This document shows, one piece after another, positions 1 to 6,564 of a stretch of 19,055 nt of DNA. A program made the position numbers and the translations under genes. A model generated the notes under the pieces. It was given only the letters and a program-made list of their open reading frames with translations, was not told the origin of the DNA and did not search any database. The stretch spans positions 1-19,055 of the forward strand of contig CAZJKW010000032.1 in the NCBI GenBank assembly GCA_964546835.1. The letters run 5' to 3'. Position 1 is the stretch's first letter, and every line of letters starts with the position of its first letter. Source of the DNA: JAHCHL01 sp964546835. GTDB lineage: Bacteria > Armatimonadota > Fimbriimonadia > Fimbriimonadales > ATM1.

Positions 1-548
1 AAAGTATTCCAAAATTTGCTGAAGTATTTGGTGAAATTTCAAAAATTGCAGACGGTGAGGGAGTAAAGATTGCATTCGAAAATTGCGATATGGGCGGGAA
101 TTGGAATGCACCGAAATGGAACATTGCGCATTCTCCCAGAGCGTGGGAAATGATGTTTGATGCAGTTCCCGGTACAACCCTCGGCTTGGAGTGGGAGCCA
201 TTTAATCAAATGGTCAGTTTTTTTAATCCGATTCCGCAATTAAGAAAATGGGCAAATCGTATTTATCATATTCACGGAAAAGATGCGACTGTGAATTGGG
301 ATATTATCGAAGAGCAAGGAATTCGCAGCGGCATTAACACTGTTTGGCATAGAACTCCGGGATTCGGAGATTCAAATTGGACTGACATTATCTCTATTTT
401 GCGGCGAGCAGGTTATGTGGGAACGATTGACATTGAGGGCTGGCATGACCCAGTCTATCGCGGTGAACTCGAAACAACAGGACAAGTGGCATCCCTAGAG
501 TATTTGAAAGCATGTAGAGGCGGCGAATATGTGCCAAATCCAACTTAA
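1..548 (+). CDS. Sugar phosphate isomerase/epimerase, TIM-barrel family (5'-truncated)
   Basis: Reading frame open from base 3 to TAA at 546-548; the 5' end lies outside the window and 181 codons are visible. The sequence matches the C-terminal half of the xylose-isomerase-like TIM barrel family (AP endonuclease family 2 fold). Expected metal or substrate residues are present: Glu in AFENCD (visible residue 26), the segment GLEWEP, His in IYHIHGKD, and Glu in IDIEGWHDP near the end. These enzymes isomerise or epimerise sugars or sugar derivatives using a divalent metal; the substrate cannot be read from this fragment. The Met codon at base 90 is internal, because conserved sequence continues upstream of it. 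The stop codon overlaps that of the converging GGDEF gene by four bases (TTAA). Family assignment is firm, precise function unknown. Confidence 0.85.
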   Translation, partial: SIPKFAEVFGEISKIADGEGVKIAFENCDMGGNWNAPKWNIAHSPRAWEMMFDAVPGTTLGLEWEPFNQMVSFFNPIPQLRKWANRIYHIHGKDATVNWDIIEEQGIRSGINTVWHRTPGFGDSNWTDIISILRRAGYVGTIDIEGWHDPVYRGELETTGQVASLEYLKACRGGEYVPNPT

Positions 549-1402
549 GCATGAATCGCAATCTTGTCCAATTTGTTCTTTTTTCGAAAATATAAATCTT
601 GGTCTGCGGTTTGCATCATTTCTTTCAGAGTAAAACCATGCATCCCGTATCTTGCTAATCCGTAGGATAAAGATGTTTTGCATCCCATCTCTTCGGATGT
701 TATCTCAAATTTGTGTTTTATGCGTTCAAGCAATCGGTAACCTTCATCCAATTCCATATTTTCTAAAACAATCAAGAATTCATCTCCGCCTGTTCTAACA
801 ATGGAGCCATTCGGGCGAATCCCAACACGGATATCTTGAACAAGGTTTTGTAACACTTTGTCGCCAAAAGCATGACCGAATTTATCGTTGATACTCTTGA
901 AATCATCGCAGTCAATCATGGCAATGACCAAGCCGCGATTAGTTGACCGGACAAAATTGACTGCTTTCTCAAAAATTGTTTCGAGTGCCCCACGGTTGTG
1001 AGTACCTGTAAGCGCGTCCCTTTGCGCTTGCGCTTTTGCAATTTCCAGTCGTTGTTCAAAGTGCCAAATGAGATAAGTCAACAAAAACAAAGAACCAAAT
1101 CGAATAATCATGTTTCCAATCAGTTGATTAATTTTCGATTCGCCGGTGAGAGACTCTAATCCGGTTAACAACGCTGTAATCACCAAAACCATTATAAACG
1201 CAATCCCGAATCCACTCATGCGAGTTGCAATCCAAATAGGAAGCAAGTAAAGCAACCGCATGCCGCTTGGATGACCGGCGATGCAATCAAGACAATAAAT
1301 GGCAGCCAGGGAACCCGCGGCAATCAAGGCACCTGAGGACAGGGGACTTCGCTCATGGAGTACCTGCCACCATCGTTCAAAGCGGGTCTTGAACCTAATC
1401 AT
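545..1402 (-). CDS. Membrane-bound diguanylate cyclase (GGDEF domain)
   Basis: 285 aa, ATG start. The N-terminal ~115 residues hold about four hydrophobic segments (roughly 22-42, 48-60, 63-80, 100-114), a membrane sensor region I cannot assign to a named family. A GGDEF domain follows from about residue 125, opening with DALTGTHNR (129-137) and carrying an intact GGDEF at 205-209. It should condense two GTP into cyclic di-GMP at the inner membrane. The product-inhibition I-site (RxxD, five residues before GGDEF) reads RPNG, lacking the Asp, so classical feedback inhibition is probably absent. No EAL or HD-GYP domain is attached. It is a single gene, converging on the isomerase with overlapping stops and divergent from the leucine operon. 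The only SD-like sequence, AGTAGG, abuts the ATG directly, so the start is likely but not proven. Confidence 0.9.
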   Translation of the reverse strand: MIRFKTRFERWWQVLHERSPLSSGALIAAGSLAAIYCLDCIAGHPSGMRLLYLLPIWIATRMSGFGIAFIMVLVITALLTGLESLTGESKINQLIGNMIIRFGSLFLLTYLIWHFEQRLEIAKAQAQRDALTGTHNRGALETIFEKAVNFVRSTNRGLVIAMIDCDDFKSINDKFGHAFGDKVLQNLVQDIRVGIRPNGSIVRTGGDEFLIVLENMELDEGYRLLERIKHKFEITSEEMGCKTSLSYGLARYGMHGFTLKEMMQTADQDLYFRKKNKLDKIAIHA

Positions 1403-1498
1403 CCTACTTTGGATATCGGCGAGTTTGGTTCAAAGTTGACAGGCAAAAATACGAGGTCTTACACAGTTGATTGAACTTGGGGCACAATACGCATTCCT
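1403..1498. promoter_or_regulatory. Divergent intergenic region, candidate promoter of the leucine operon
   Basis: 96 bases between the GGDEF gene (leftward) and the biotin carboxylase gene (rightward). A perfect -35 hexamer TTGACA lies at 1436-1441 on the plus strand. At an 18-base spacing the -10 position holds TACACA (1460-1465), a weak match. If used, this gives an mRNA leader of about 27 bases without a clear Shine-Dalgarno sequence. I see no convincing promoter for the GGDEF gene and no long inverted repeat suggesting an operator. Confidence 0.35.
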
Positions 1499-2920
1499 AT
1501 GCATAAGCCGATTTCTAAGATTCTGGTCGCCAATCGGGCAGAAATCGCTTGCCGAATTCATAGAACGGCCGATGCGATGGGGATTAAAACTGTCGCCATA
1601 TTTACTGATTCAGACAAAGACTCGCCACATCACTCGGTTCTAAATGAATCTTATCAGGTCAGTTCTTATTTGTCGATGGATGAAATCATCGAAATTTCAA
1701 AAAAATCGGGAGCAGACGCGATTCATCCCGGCTACGGCTTTTTAAGCGAAAACCCCCAGTTTTCCAAGAAGGTATTGGATTCCGGAATCAATTTTATTGG
1801 TCCAAAACCTGAATCTATTGAAGCGATTGGTGATAAATCAAAAGCCAGAGAAATTGCAAAGTCTTTGAATATTCCGGTAAGTGACGGCTTAGGTCCTTTT
1901 ACAAACATTGAAGAAGTTAAGAATGCCATTAAACAAATCGGAATGCCACTGATGCTTAAAGCCGCGGCGGGCGGTGGAGGCAAAGGAATGAAGAGAATCT
2001 TAGACGCAAAAGATTTGGATGAGATTATTAAGAGTTCTCAAAGGGAGTCCAAAGCAGCTTTTGGAGATGATCGCCTTATCGTTGAACGATATATTCATCC
2101 GGCACGGCATATTGAGGTTCAGATTTTTGGAGATGGCAGAAAATGTGTTGCTTTGGGTGAACGAGAGTGCTCACTACAAAGGCGCCATCAAAAAATCATC
2201 GAAGAGTCGCCTTCAACTGCGATTTCTGAGTCAACGCGCAAAAAGCTGTTTGAAAGTGCAATAAAAATTGGCGAAGCCGTCGGCTATATAAACGCTGGCA
2301 CTTGTGAGTTTTTGTTGGGACCAAATGAACAATTTTATTTCCTTGAAGTAAATGCCAGACTTCAAGTCGAGCATCCTGTAACGGAAATGTGCACCGGTCT
2401 TGACCTGGTGCGCTTACAGATTGAAATTGCAAATGGAAATTCGCTTCCTTCACAAAATGAAATTCAATCAACCGGTCATGCAATTGAAGCACGGCTTTGT
2501 GCTGAAGACCCATGGAATGAGTTTCTCCCAAGCGCAGGGCAAATCCTTCGGCTTCATTGGCCGGAGAATGTACGCATAGACACGGGAGTCGGGGAGAAAA
2601 TAAACACAAATTTTGATCCCATGATTGCAAAAATTATCGCGCATGGTTCTGACAGGGAAGATGCCCGAATCAAGTTGATTGAAGCGTTAAGACAGCTCGT
2701 AATTCTTGGAATTTCGACCAATCAAGCATATTTAATTCAGTTATTGGAATCAGAAGAATTTACCAATGGCCAAACGTACACTTCGACGGTCGATGAAAAC
2801 GGAGTCGGTGAAAGGCCTACTCTGAAAGAATTGGCGTTGGCCGCTGCAATTACATTTCGAGGAGATGCTCAGCAGGGCAACGAAATGTTTGAAACAGTAG
2901 GAAACTGGAGGCTCGAATGA
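1499..2920 (+). CDS. Methylcrotonyl-CoA carboxylase biotin carboxylase subunit (AccC/MccA-type)
   Basis: 473 aa, ATG start, no strong Shine-Dalgarno. A full biotin carboxylase: N-terminal domain from KILVANRAEIACRI, ATP-grasp with glycine loop GGGGKG (158-163), RECSLQRRHQK (222-232) and the catalytic stretch EVNARLQVEHPVTE (283-296), then the C-terminal BC domain to about 430. It carboxylates protein-bound biotin using ATP and bicarbonate. The last residues (GNWRLE) resemble the start of the BT domain of methylcrotonyl-CoA carboxylase alpha, where human MCCA has GRRLN, so the chain stops inside that domain and the next gene seems to supply the rest. ATGA overlap with the biotin carrier gene; an HMG-CoA lyase gene follows, which favours methylcrotonyl-CoA over acetyl- or propionyl-CoA. 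The carboxyltransferase beta subunit is not in the window. Confidence 0.88.
   Translation: MHKPISKILVANRAEIACRIHRTADAMGIKTVAIFTDSDKDSPHHSVLNESYQVSSYLSMDEIIEISKKSGADAIHPGYGFLSENPQFSKKVLDSGINFIGPKPESIEAIGDKSKAREIAKSLNIPVSDGLGPFTNIEEVKNAIKQIGMPLMLKAAAGGGGKGMKRILDAKDLDEIIKSSQRESKAAFGDDRLIVERYIHPARHIEVQIFGDGRKCVALGERECSLQRRHQKIIEESPSTAISESTRKKLFESAIKIGEAVGYINAGTCEFLLGPNEQFYFLEVNARLQVEHPVTEMCTGLDLVRLQIEIANGNSLPSQNEIQSTGHAIEARLCAEDPWNEFLPSAGQILRLHWPENVRIDTGVGEKINTNFDPMIAKIIAHGSDREDARIKLIEALRQLVILGISTNQAYLIQLLESEEFTNGQTYTSTVDENGVGERPTLKELALAAAITFRGDAQQGNEMFETVGNWRLE
2907..2911 (+). promoter_or_regulatory. Shine-Dalgarno GGAGG for the biotin carrier gene
   Basis: GGAGG ends five bases before the ATG at 2917 and lies in the last codons of the upstream gene. 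Together with the ATGA stop/start overlap it argues for genuine translational reinitiation rather than a sequencing frameshift at this junction. Confidence 0.7.
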
Positions 2921-2921
2921 A
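2909..2921 (+). repeat. Junction direct repeat, copy 1 (AGGCTCGAATGAA)
   Basis: Thirteen bases spanning the stop/start overlap of the biotin carboxylase and biotin carrier genes; twelve recur at 3322-3334 across the next gene junction. Both upstream proteins therefore end in -RLE. This could be chance or a selected coupling sequence. Confidence 0.5.
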
Positions 2922-3333
2922 AATCATCGGACCGAACGGATTGCAAAAAATAAAAATTCCTCTTTCTGCAAAATTGATTCGAAATCACGAAATGGATATC
3001 TTAATTACGGATGAGGGTGCATCGGAGATCTATGTTGCTCGAAATGGCTTAACGGTTTGGGTTACAAAAGATGGCATTACTGAAAAATTTGTGCTTCCGG
3101 AACTTGGAAATGAGTCAAACGAAAAAGACGTAAGAGCCCCAATGACCGCAAAAGTAGTTTCGATTCCCAAAAAAGTCGGTGACGAGATTTTCGCTGGAGA
3201 AACCGTTGCAATTTTGGAAGCAATGAAAATGGAATACCGTCTTGAAGCAGAAGTCAACGGGAAAATCGCCGAAATCGGGGCCAATGTTGGAGATTTGGTT
3301 GATTTGGGACAACTGTTGGTAAGACTCGAATGA
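2917..3333 (+). CDS. Biotin carboxyl carrier protein, C-terminal part of the MCC alpha chain
   Basis: 138 aa. The C-terminal ~70 residues form a biotinyl/lipoyl domain starting at RAPMTAKV (73-80), with the biotin-accepting lysine in EAMKMEY (Lys104). Residues 1-65 are a short beta-rich segment, not the usual Pro/Ala linker of AccB. They align by eye with the BT domain of methylcrotonyl-CoA carboxylase alpha: TVWVTKDG (46-53) sits where human MCCA has TIYLFSKEG, at a similar distance before the biotin domain. With the upstream ORF this would rebuild a 611-residue alpha chain, near the size of a single-chain MCC alpha. The carrier swings carboxybiotin between biotin carboxylase and the carboxyltransferase. 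ATGA overlaps at both ends; GGAGG ribosome site five bases before ATG. Confidence 0.88.
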   Translation: MKIIGPNGLQKIKIPLSAKLIRNHEMDILITDEGASEIYVARNGLTVWVTKDGITEKFVLPELGNESNEKDVRAPMTAKVVSIPKKVGDEIFAGETVAILEAMKMEYRLEAEVNGKIAEIGANVGDLVDLGQLLVRLE

Positions 3334-3334
3334 A
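3322..3334 (+). repeat. Junction direct repeat, copy 2 (AGACTCGAATGAA)
   Basis: Same 13-base sequence as 2909-2921 with one mismatch, spanning the stop of the biotin carrier gene and the ATG of the HMG-CoA lyase gene. Unlike copy 1 there is no good Shine-Dalgarno sequence here, only GGTAAG at 3318-3323, so this start probably depends on coupling. Confidence 0.5.
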
Positions 3335-4160
3335 GGTCGAATTGATCGAAATGGGCCCAAGAGATGGGCTTCAGAACGAAAAGGAGTTTGTTCCTACTGA
3401 AAAGAAAATCGGATTTGTAAACGCGTTATCTGAATCAGGCTTGAGGGAAATCGAAGTTTCTTCGTTTGTTTCACCAAAGTGGGTGCCGCAACTTGCAGAT
3501 GCAAAAGATGTTTTTGCTAACATCAGTAGAAAACCGGGAGTTGTTTATTCTGCACTCGTACCAAATGAAAAAGGACTAGAAGGCGCTCATCAAGCAAAAG
3601 TTGACAAAATTGCCGTCTTTACGGCCGCCAGCGAAACTTTTAATGAAAAGAATGTAAATGCTTCAATCAAAGAAAGTATTGAACGATTTAGACAACTCAT
3701 TCCGCAAACCGATTTGCCGGTTCGGGCATATGTTTCGACTGCGTTCTATTGCCCTTTTGAAGGAAAAATTGAACCTAAACAAGTCGTTGACGTCATTCAA
3801 ATGCTTTCGGAATTGAGAATAAATGAAATATCAATCGGAGACACGATTGGCAAGGCAAGTGCTGCTGAAGTGGAAACTTTGTTAAATCTTGTTTTGCAAA
3901 TCTGGGATTCAAACAAACTTGCAATGCACTTTCATGATACATTTGGCAACGCAGTTGAAAATGCGAAAAAGTCCTATGAGATGGGGATTACACGATTCGA
4001 TTCAAGTGCAGGCGGCACCGGCGGGTGCCCATTTGCGCCTGGCGCACCGGGAAACGTTTCCACCGAAGCATTGATAGCGGCATTCCCGAATGAAACAACG
4101 GTTGATTCCCAAGTAATTTCATCAGCATTTGAATTGATTCGTCCGTACATAAAAAAATAA
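3330..4160 (+). CDS. Hydroxymethylglutaryl-CoA lyase
   Basis: 276 aa. Cleaves (S)-3-hydroxy-3-methylglutaryl-CoA to acetoacetate and acetyl-CoA, the last step of leucine degradation. HMGL-like TIM barrel: MGPRDGLQNE (8-17, metal ligand Asp12), ligand histidines in HFHDTFGN (His200, His202) and the active-site loop GGTGGCPFAPGAPGN with Cys233 and Asn242. These correspond to human Asp42, His233, His235, Cys266 and Asn275. It is slightly shorter than the usual ~300 aa but catalytically complete. The GGCPFA loop and the carboxylase genes upstream separate it from the related isopropylmalate and homocitrate synthases. ATG overlaps the upstream TGA (ATGA). Last gene of the operon; the protease gene starts 54 bases downstream. 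Genes for isovaleryl-CoA dehydrogenase, methylglutaconyl-CoA hydratase and carboxyltransferase beta are not visible. Confidence 0.93.
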   Translation: MKVELIEMGPRDGLQNEKEFVPTEKKIGFVNALSESGLREIEVSSFVSPKWVPQLADAKDVFANISRKPGVVYSALVPNEKGLEGAHQAKVDKIAVFTAASETFNEKNVNASIKESIERFRQLIPQTDLPVRAYVSTAFYCPFEGKIEPKQVVDVIQMLSELRINEISIGDTIGKASAAEVETLLNLVLQIWDSNKLAMHFHDTFGNAVENAKKSYEMGITRFDSSAGGTGGCPFAPGAPGNVSTEALIAAFPNETTVDSQVISSAFELIRPYIKK

Positions 4161-4173
4161 CCTGGCATTCCTC

Positions 4174-4192
4174 TCACCTTTTTCTTTGGTGA
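4174..4192 (+). other. Weak hairpin between HMG-CoA lyase and protease genes
   Basis: TCACC (4174-4178) can pair with GGTGA (4188-4192) around a nine-base T-rich loop. It is followed by an A-rich tract rather than T residues, so it does not qualify as an intrinsic terminator. It is the only inverted repeat I find in this gap. Confidence 0.25.
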
Positions 4193-4214
4193 AAAGGGAA
4201 AATCCCAATGGGTG

Positions 4215-5801
4215 ATGAAGGGCTTTTTTCTTTCTATTGTATTCATGTCTGCTGTGGCAATAGCCCAGCCGGCATTTGTCCCCGGCGAAATTCTTGTCAA
4301 GTTTCGACAGGAAAGCAGCAGCGCTTTGTCACTTAAAAAAGGGGACAGAATCGCTGATTCTATCAATGAGTTAGGAATTAGCGTTGTCAAATTGAGGCCC
4401 GGAATCAATCTTTTTGATGCCATTAAGGAATATCGTGGCAACAAAGATGTAGTTTGGGCGGAACCGAATTACATTGCATCAATCGAGCAGTTACCAAATG
4501 ACCCGAATTATTCACTTCAATGGGGTTTAACGTCTGTTAATGCGGAAAGCGCATGGCTTCTTACCAAGGGAAGTGCTGAAGTCGTAATTGCAATTGTAGA
4601 CACTGGAGTAGATTTAAATCATCCGGAACTAGTGGGAAAAACAGTTCCAGGGTATGACTTCGTTAATCGAGATGCCGTGCCAAATGATGACAATGGACAT
4701 GGAACGCATTGTGCCGGAATTGCCGCTGCTTCAACCGACAATGGAGTTGGAATCGCCGGCGTCAGTTGGTCCAGTCAAATTATGCCTGTAAAAGTTTTGG
4801 ATTCAAAAGGCAACGGGTCATATTCCAATATCGCAAATGGAATTTTATTCGCTTCCAAAAATGGTGCAAAAGTTATCTCGGTGAGTGCAGGTGGATTAAG
4901 TGCTTCAAGTACACTGCAATCTGCTGTTAATGCTGCATGGGCGTCTGGTTCAGTCGTCATTTGTGCTGCAGGAAACAATGGAAACACTACTCCCTTTTAC
5001 CCTGCTTTTTATTCAAATGCGATTGCAGTTGGAGCAATAGACAATTTTGACCAAAAAACATGGTACACAAATTTTGGAAGTTGGGTAGACGTTGCCGCAC
5101 CTGGAGACAATGTCTTCAGTACGTTACCAAATGGTTCCTTTGGATACAAATATGGAACGTCAATGGCAGCTCCGTTTGTTGCAGGACAGGCGGCGCTAAT
5201 CTTTTCAAAGTATGGATTGTTTTCTCCTGCAAGTTTTGTTCGAAACAAAATTGAGTCTTCAACAACAAACATTGGGTCGTGGCTTTCAAAAGGGAAAATC
5301 AATCTGTTTGCATCACTAAATGTTTCTTTAGAGGAAACAAGCGATCAAAGGTATGAATTTGAACCCAACAATTACTGGGTTAGCAAAGGTAAGCGCTCGG
5401 CAGGAGGACTAAAAGAACTGTTGCTATCCGACAATAAACGTCTTGACATTGTGTCAAGCCGCTATTCAGCGATTCAAGAGTTGGAATGGACTGCCCAAGC
5501 AAAAGTCTCCTTTCCGGGAGTGCCAGAAAGAATCGAATTAACGGTAGAGACTTCCTCGATTGCCGCCAGTCTCGCAAATGCTGAAATTCTAAACGTTCAG
5601 AGCAATCAATTTGAGTCAATGGGGAACAACTCCGTTTCTCAATCTGATTTAAAGACCATGTTTTTGTCGTTAGGCGATTGTTCAAAGTATATTGCTTCAA
5701 CAGGAACCGTTACGGTTCGGTATCGGGTAAGCCCGCTACAAAAGTTAACACAGGCAAAATTTTCTACGGATTGGGTTCGCGTTGCCGTTGTAACTCAATA
5801 A
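4215..5801 (+). CDS. Secreted subtilisin-like serine protease (S8) with C-terminal beta-rich domain
   Basis: 528 aa from ATG 4215, or 529 from the adjacent GTG 4212 (numbering below from GTG). A signal peptide (2-18) ends in AIA before QPAF. A propeptide of thermitase/fervidolysin type follows: VPGEILVKFR (23-32) to AEPNY (83-87). The catalytic domain has the full triad: Asp130 (IVDTGVD), His163 (NGHGTHCAG), Ser317 (GTSMAAP), plus oxyanion Asn255 (AAGNNG). It should be an exported endopeptidase. After about residue 380 come ~150 residues of unassigned beta-rich sequence (for example GGLKELLLSDNKRLD, then a C-terminal WVRVAVV strand), resembling from memory a tail found on Armatimonadota exported proteins. 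No membrane anchor or sorting signal. The 3' end overlaps the converging nuclease gene by 38 bases. A promoter TTGATT (4134-4139) with AATAAC (4156-4161) is possible but weak. Confidence 0.92.
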   Translation: MKGFFLSIVFMSAVAIAQPAFVPGEILVKFRQESSSALSLKKGDRIADSINELGISVVKLRPGINLFDAIKEYRGNKDVVWAEPNYIASIEQLPNDPNYSLQWGLTSVNAESAWLLTKGSAEVVIAIVDTGVDLNHPELVGKTVPGYDFVNRDAVPNDDNGHGTHCAGIAAASTDNGVGIAGVSWSSQIMPVKVLDSKGNGSYSNIANGILFASKNGAKVISVSAGGLSASSTLQSAVNAAWASGSVVICAAGNNGNTTPFYPAFYSNAIAVGAIDNFDQKTWYTNFGSWVDVAAPGDNVFSTLPNGSFGYKYGTSMAAPFVAGQAALIFSKYGLFSPASFVRNKIESSTTNIGSWLSKGKINLFASLNVSLEETSDQRYEFEPNNYWVSKGKRSAGGLKELLLSDNKRLDIVSSRYSAIQELEWTAQAKVSFPGVPERIELTVETSSIAASLANAEILNVQSNQFESMGNNSVSQSDLKTMFLSLGDCSKYIASTGTVTVRYRVSPLQKLTQAKFSTDWVRVAVVTQ

Positions 5802-6564
5802 ACTTTTCTGAAAACTGTGTAGACCGCTGGCAAAGCGGAAGGAAATCGCAACGAGTACAAATTTGCTTTGGAAGCGGTTCGATTTCCTCAAATTCTCTGT
5901 TCAAAATTTCAGTGCCCAATGCCACCAAGTCAGACTCAAAGAGTTCTAAGTCAGAGGCAGTCGGTTCAATGGTTATTTTATGTCCTGTTTTTAGCGAAAT
6001 GATACTACTGAAAACTCTTTTTTCGGGATACATGTGCCGAACCAAAAGTTGATAGCAATTCATTGCCAAATCATTTCTTAATTCATTTTCATCTGTTGAT
6101 TCGCGCCCACTTTTATAATCAATTACATCCACTGCGCCGTCATCAAGTTCGTCAATTCGATCAATTCTGCCGAGAAGCGTAAAATCTCCCATGTCTTTTC
6201 GAAGTTGTTTTTCGGTAAACAACGTTTGTGCGCCAGCCCCCAATGTCGCTTGAATCTCCACATATTGTTCAATAATTTCTCGGCCTTCTGCCAATGCAAT
6301 ACTTGCCTCTTCTGGAGAGTTGTATCCGGCGGTTATCCAATTTTCTTCCAATGCGGCGATGGCTTCATTTACGGTAGAGACACCGGCGTCATTTGAATCG
6401 TGAAATCGTTGCAAAACGTTATGTAAACTTGAACCGAAAGAAAAGTAAGACCGTGATCTTACGAAAAATTTTCCTTGTGAATCCAAATATGTCCATTTAT
6501 ATTTGACAGGACAAGCCAAGTAAGTTGATATTCTGGAAGGTGAAAGTGTAGGTTTTCGTGCCAT
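5764..6564 (-). CDS. RecB/AddB-family PD-(D/E)XK nuclease with Fe-S cysteines
   Basis: 266 aa, ATG. A single-domain PDDEXK_1 nuclease as in AddB C-termini and Cas4: LSPSRISTYLACP at the N-terminus, His48 (SSLHNVLQRFHD), Glu118, Asp135 in GRIDRID and the core DYKSG with Asp149 and Lys151, then a Gln-Tyr helix (YQLLVRHMYP). Four cysteines fit an iron-sulfur staple: Cys18 near the N-terminus and Cys236, Cys239, Cys245 at the end (CTRCDFLPLC). All expected catalytic residues are present, so a metal-dependent DNA nuclease is likely. There is no helicase domain and no CRISPR array or cas gene nearby. It is the last gene of the dnaG operon, starting through a TAATG overlap with the methyltransferase stop. 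Its role there is unknown; repair or replication processing is inference. Confidence 0.88.
   Translation of the reverse strand: MARKPTLSPSRISTYLACPVKYKWTYLDSQGKFFVRSRSYFSFGSSLHNVLQRFHDSNDAGVSTVNEAIAALEENWITAGYNSPEEASIALAEGREIIEQYVEIQATLGAGAQTLFTEKQLRKDMGDFTLLGRIDRIDELDDGAVDVIDYKSGRESTDENELRNDLAMNCYQLLVRHMYPEKRVFSSIISLKTGHKITIEPTASDLELFESDLVALGTEILNREFEEIEPLPKQICTRCDFLPLCQRSTQFSEKFIELQRQREPNP

Noticed and set aside
2917..2920. Sequencing frameshift between biotin carboxylase and carrier genes
   Set aside because: A GGAGG ribosome site at proper spacing and the same ATGA coupling at the next junction favour a real split; kept as the main alternative in the findings.
4161..4211. Intrinsic terminator after HMG-CoA lyase
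   Set aside because: The hairpin is only five base pairs with a nine-base loop and is followed by A, not T, residues.
5764..6564. Cas4 of a CRISPR-Cas system
   Set aside because: No repeat array, cas1/cas2 or other cas gene in the window; operon neighbours are dnaG, a sigma factor and a methyltransferase.
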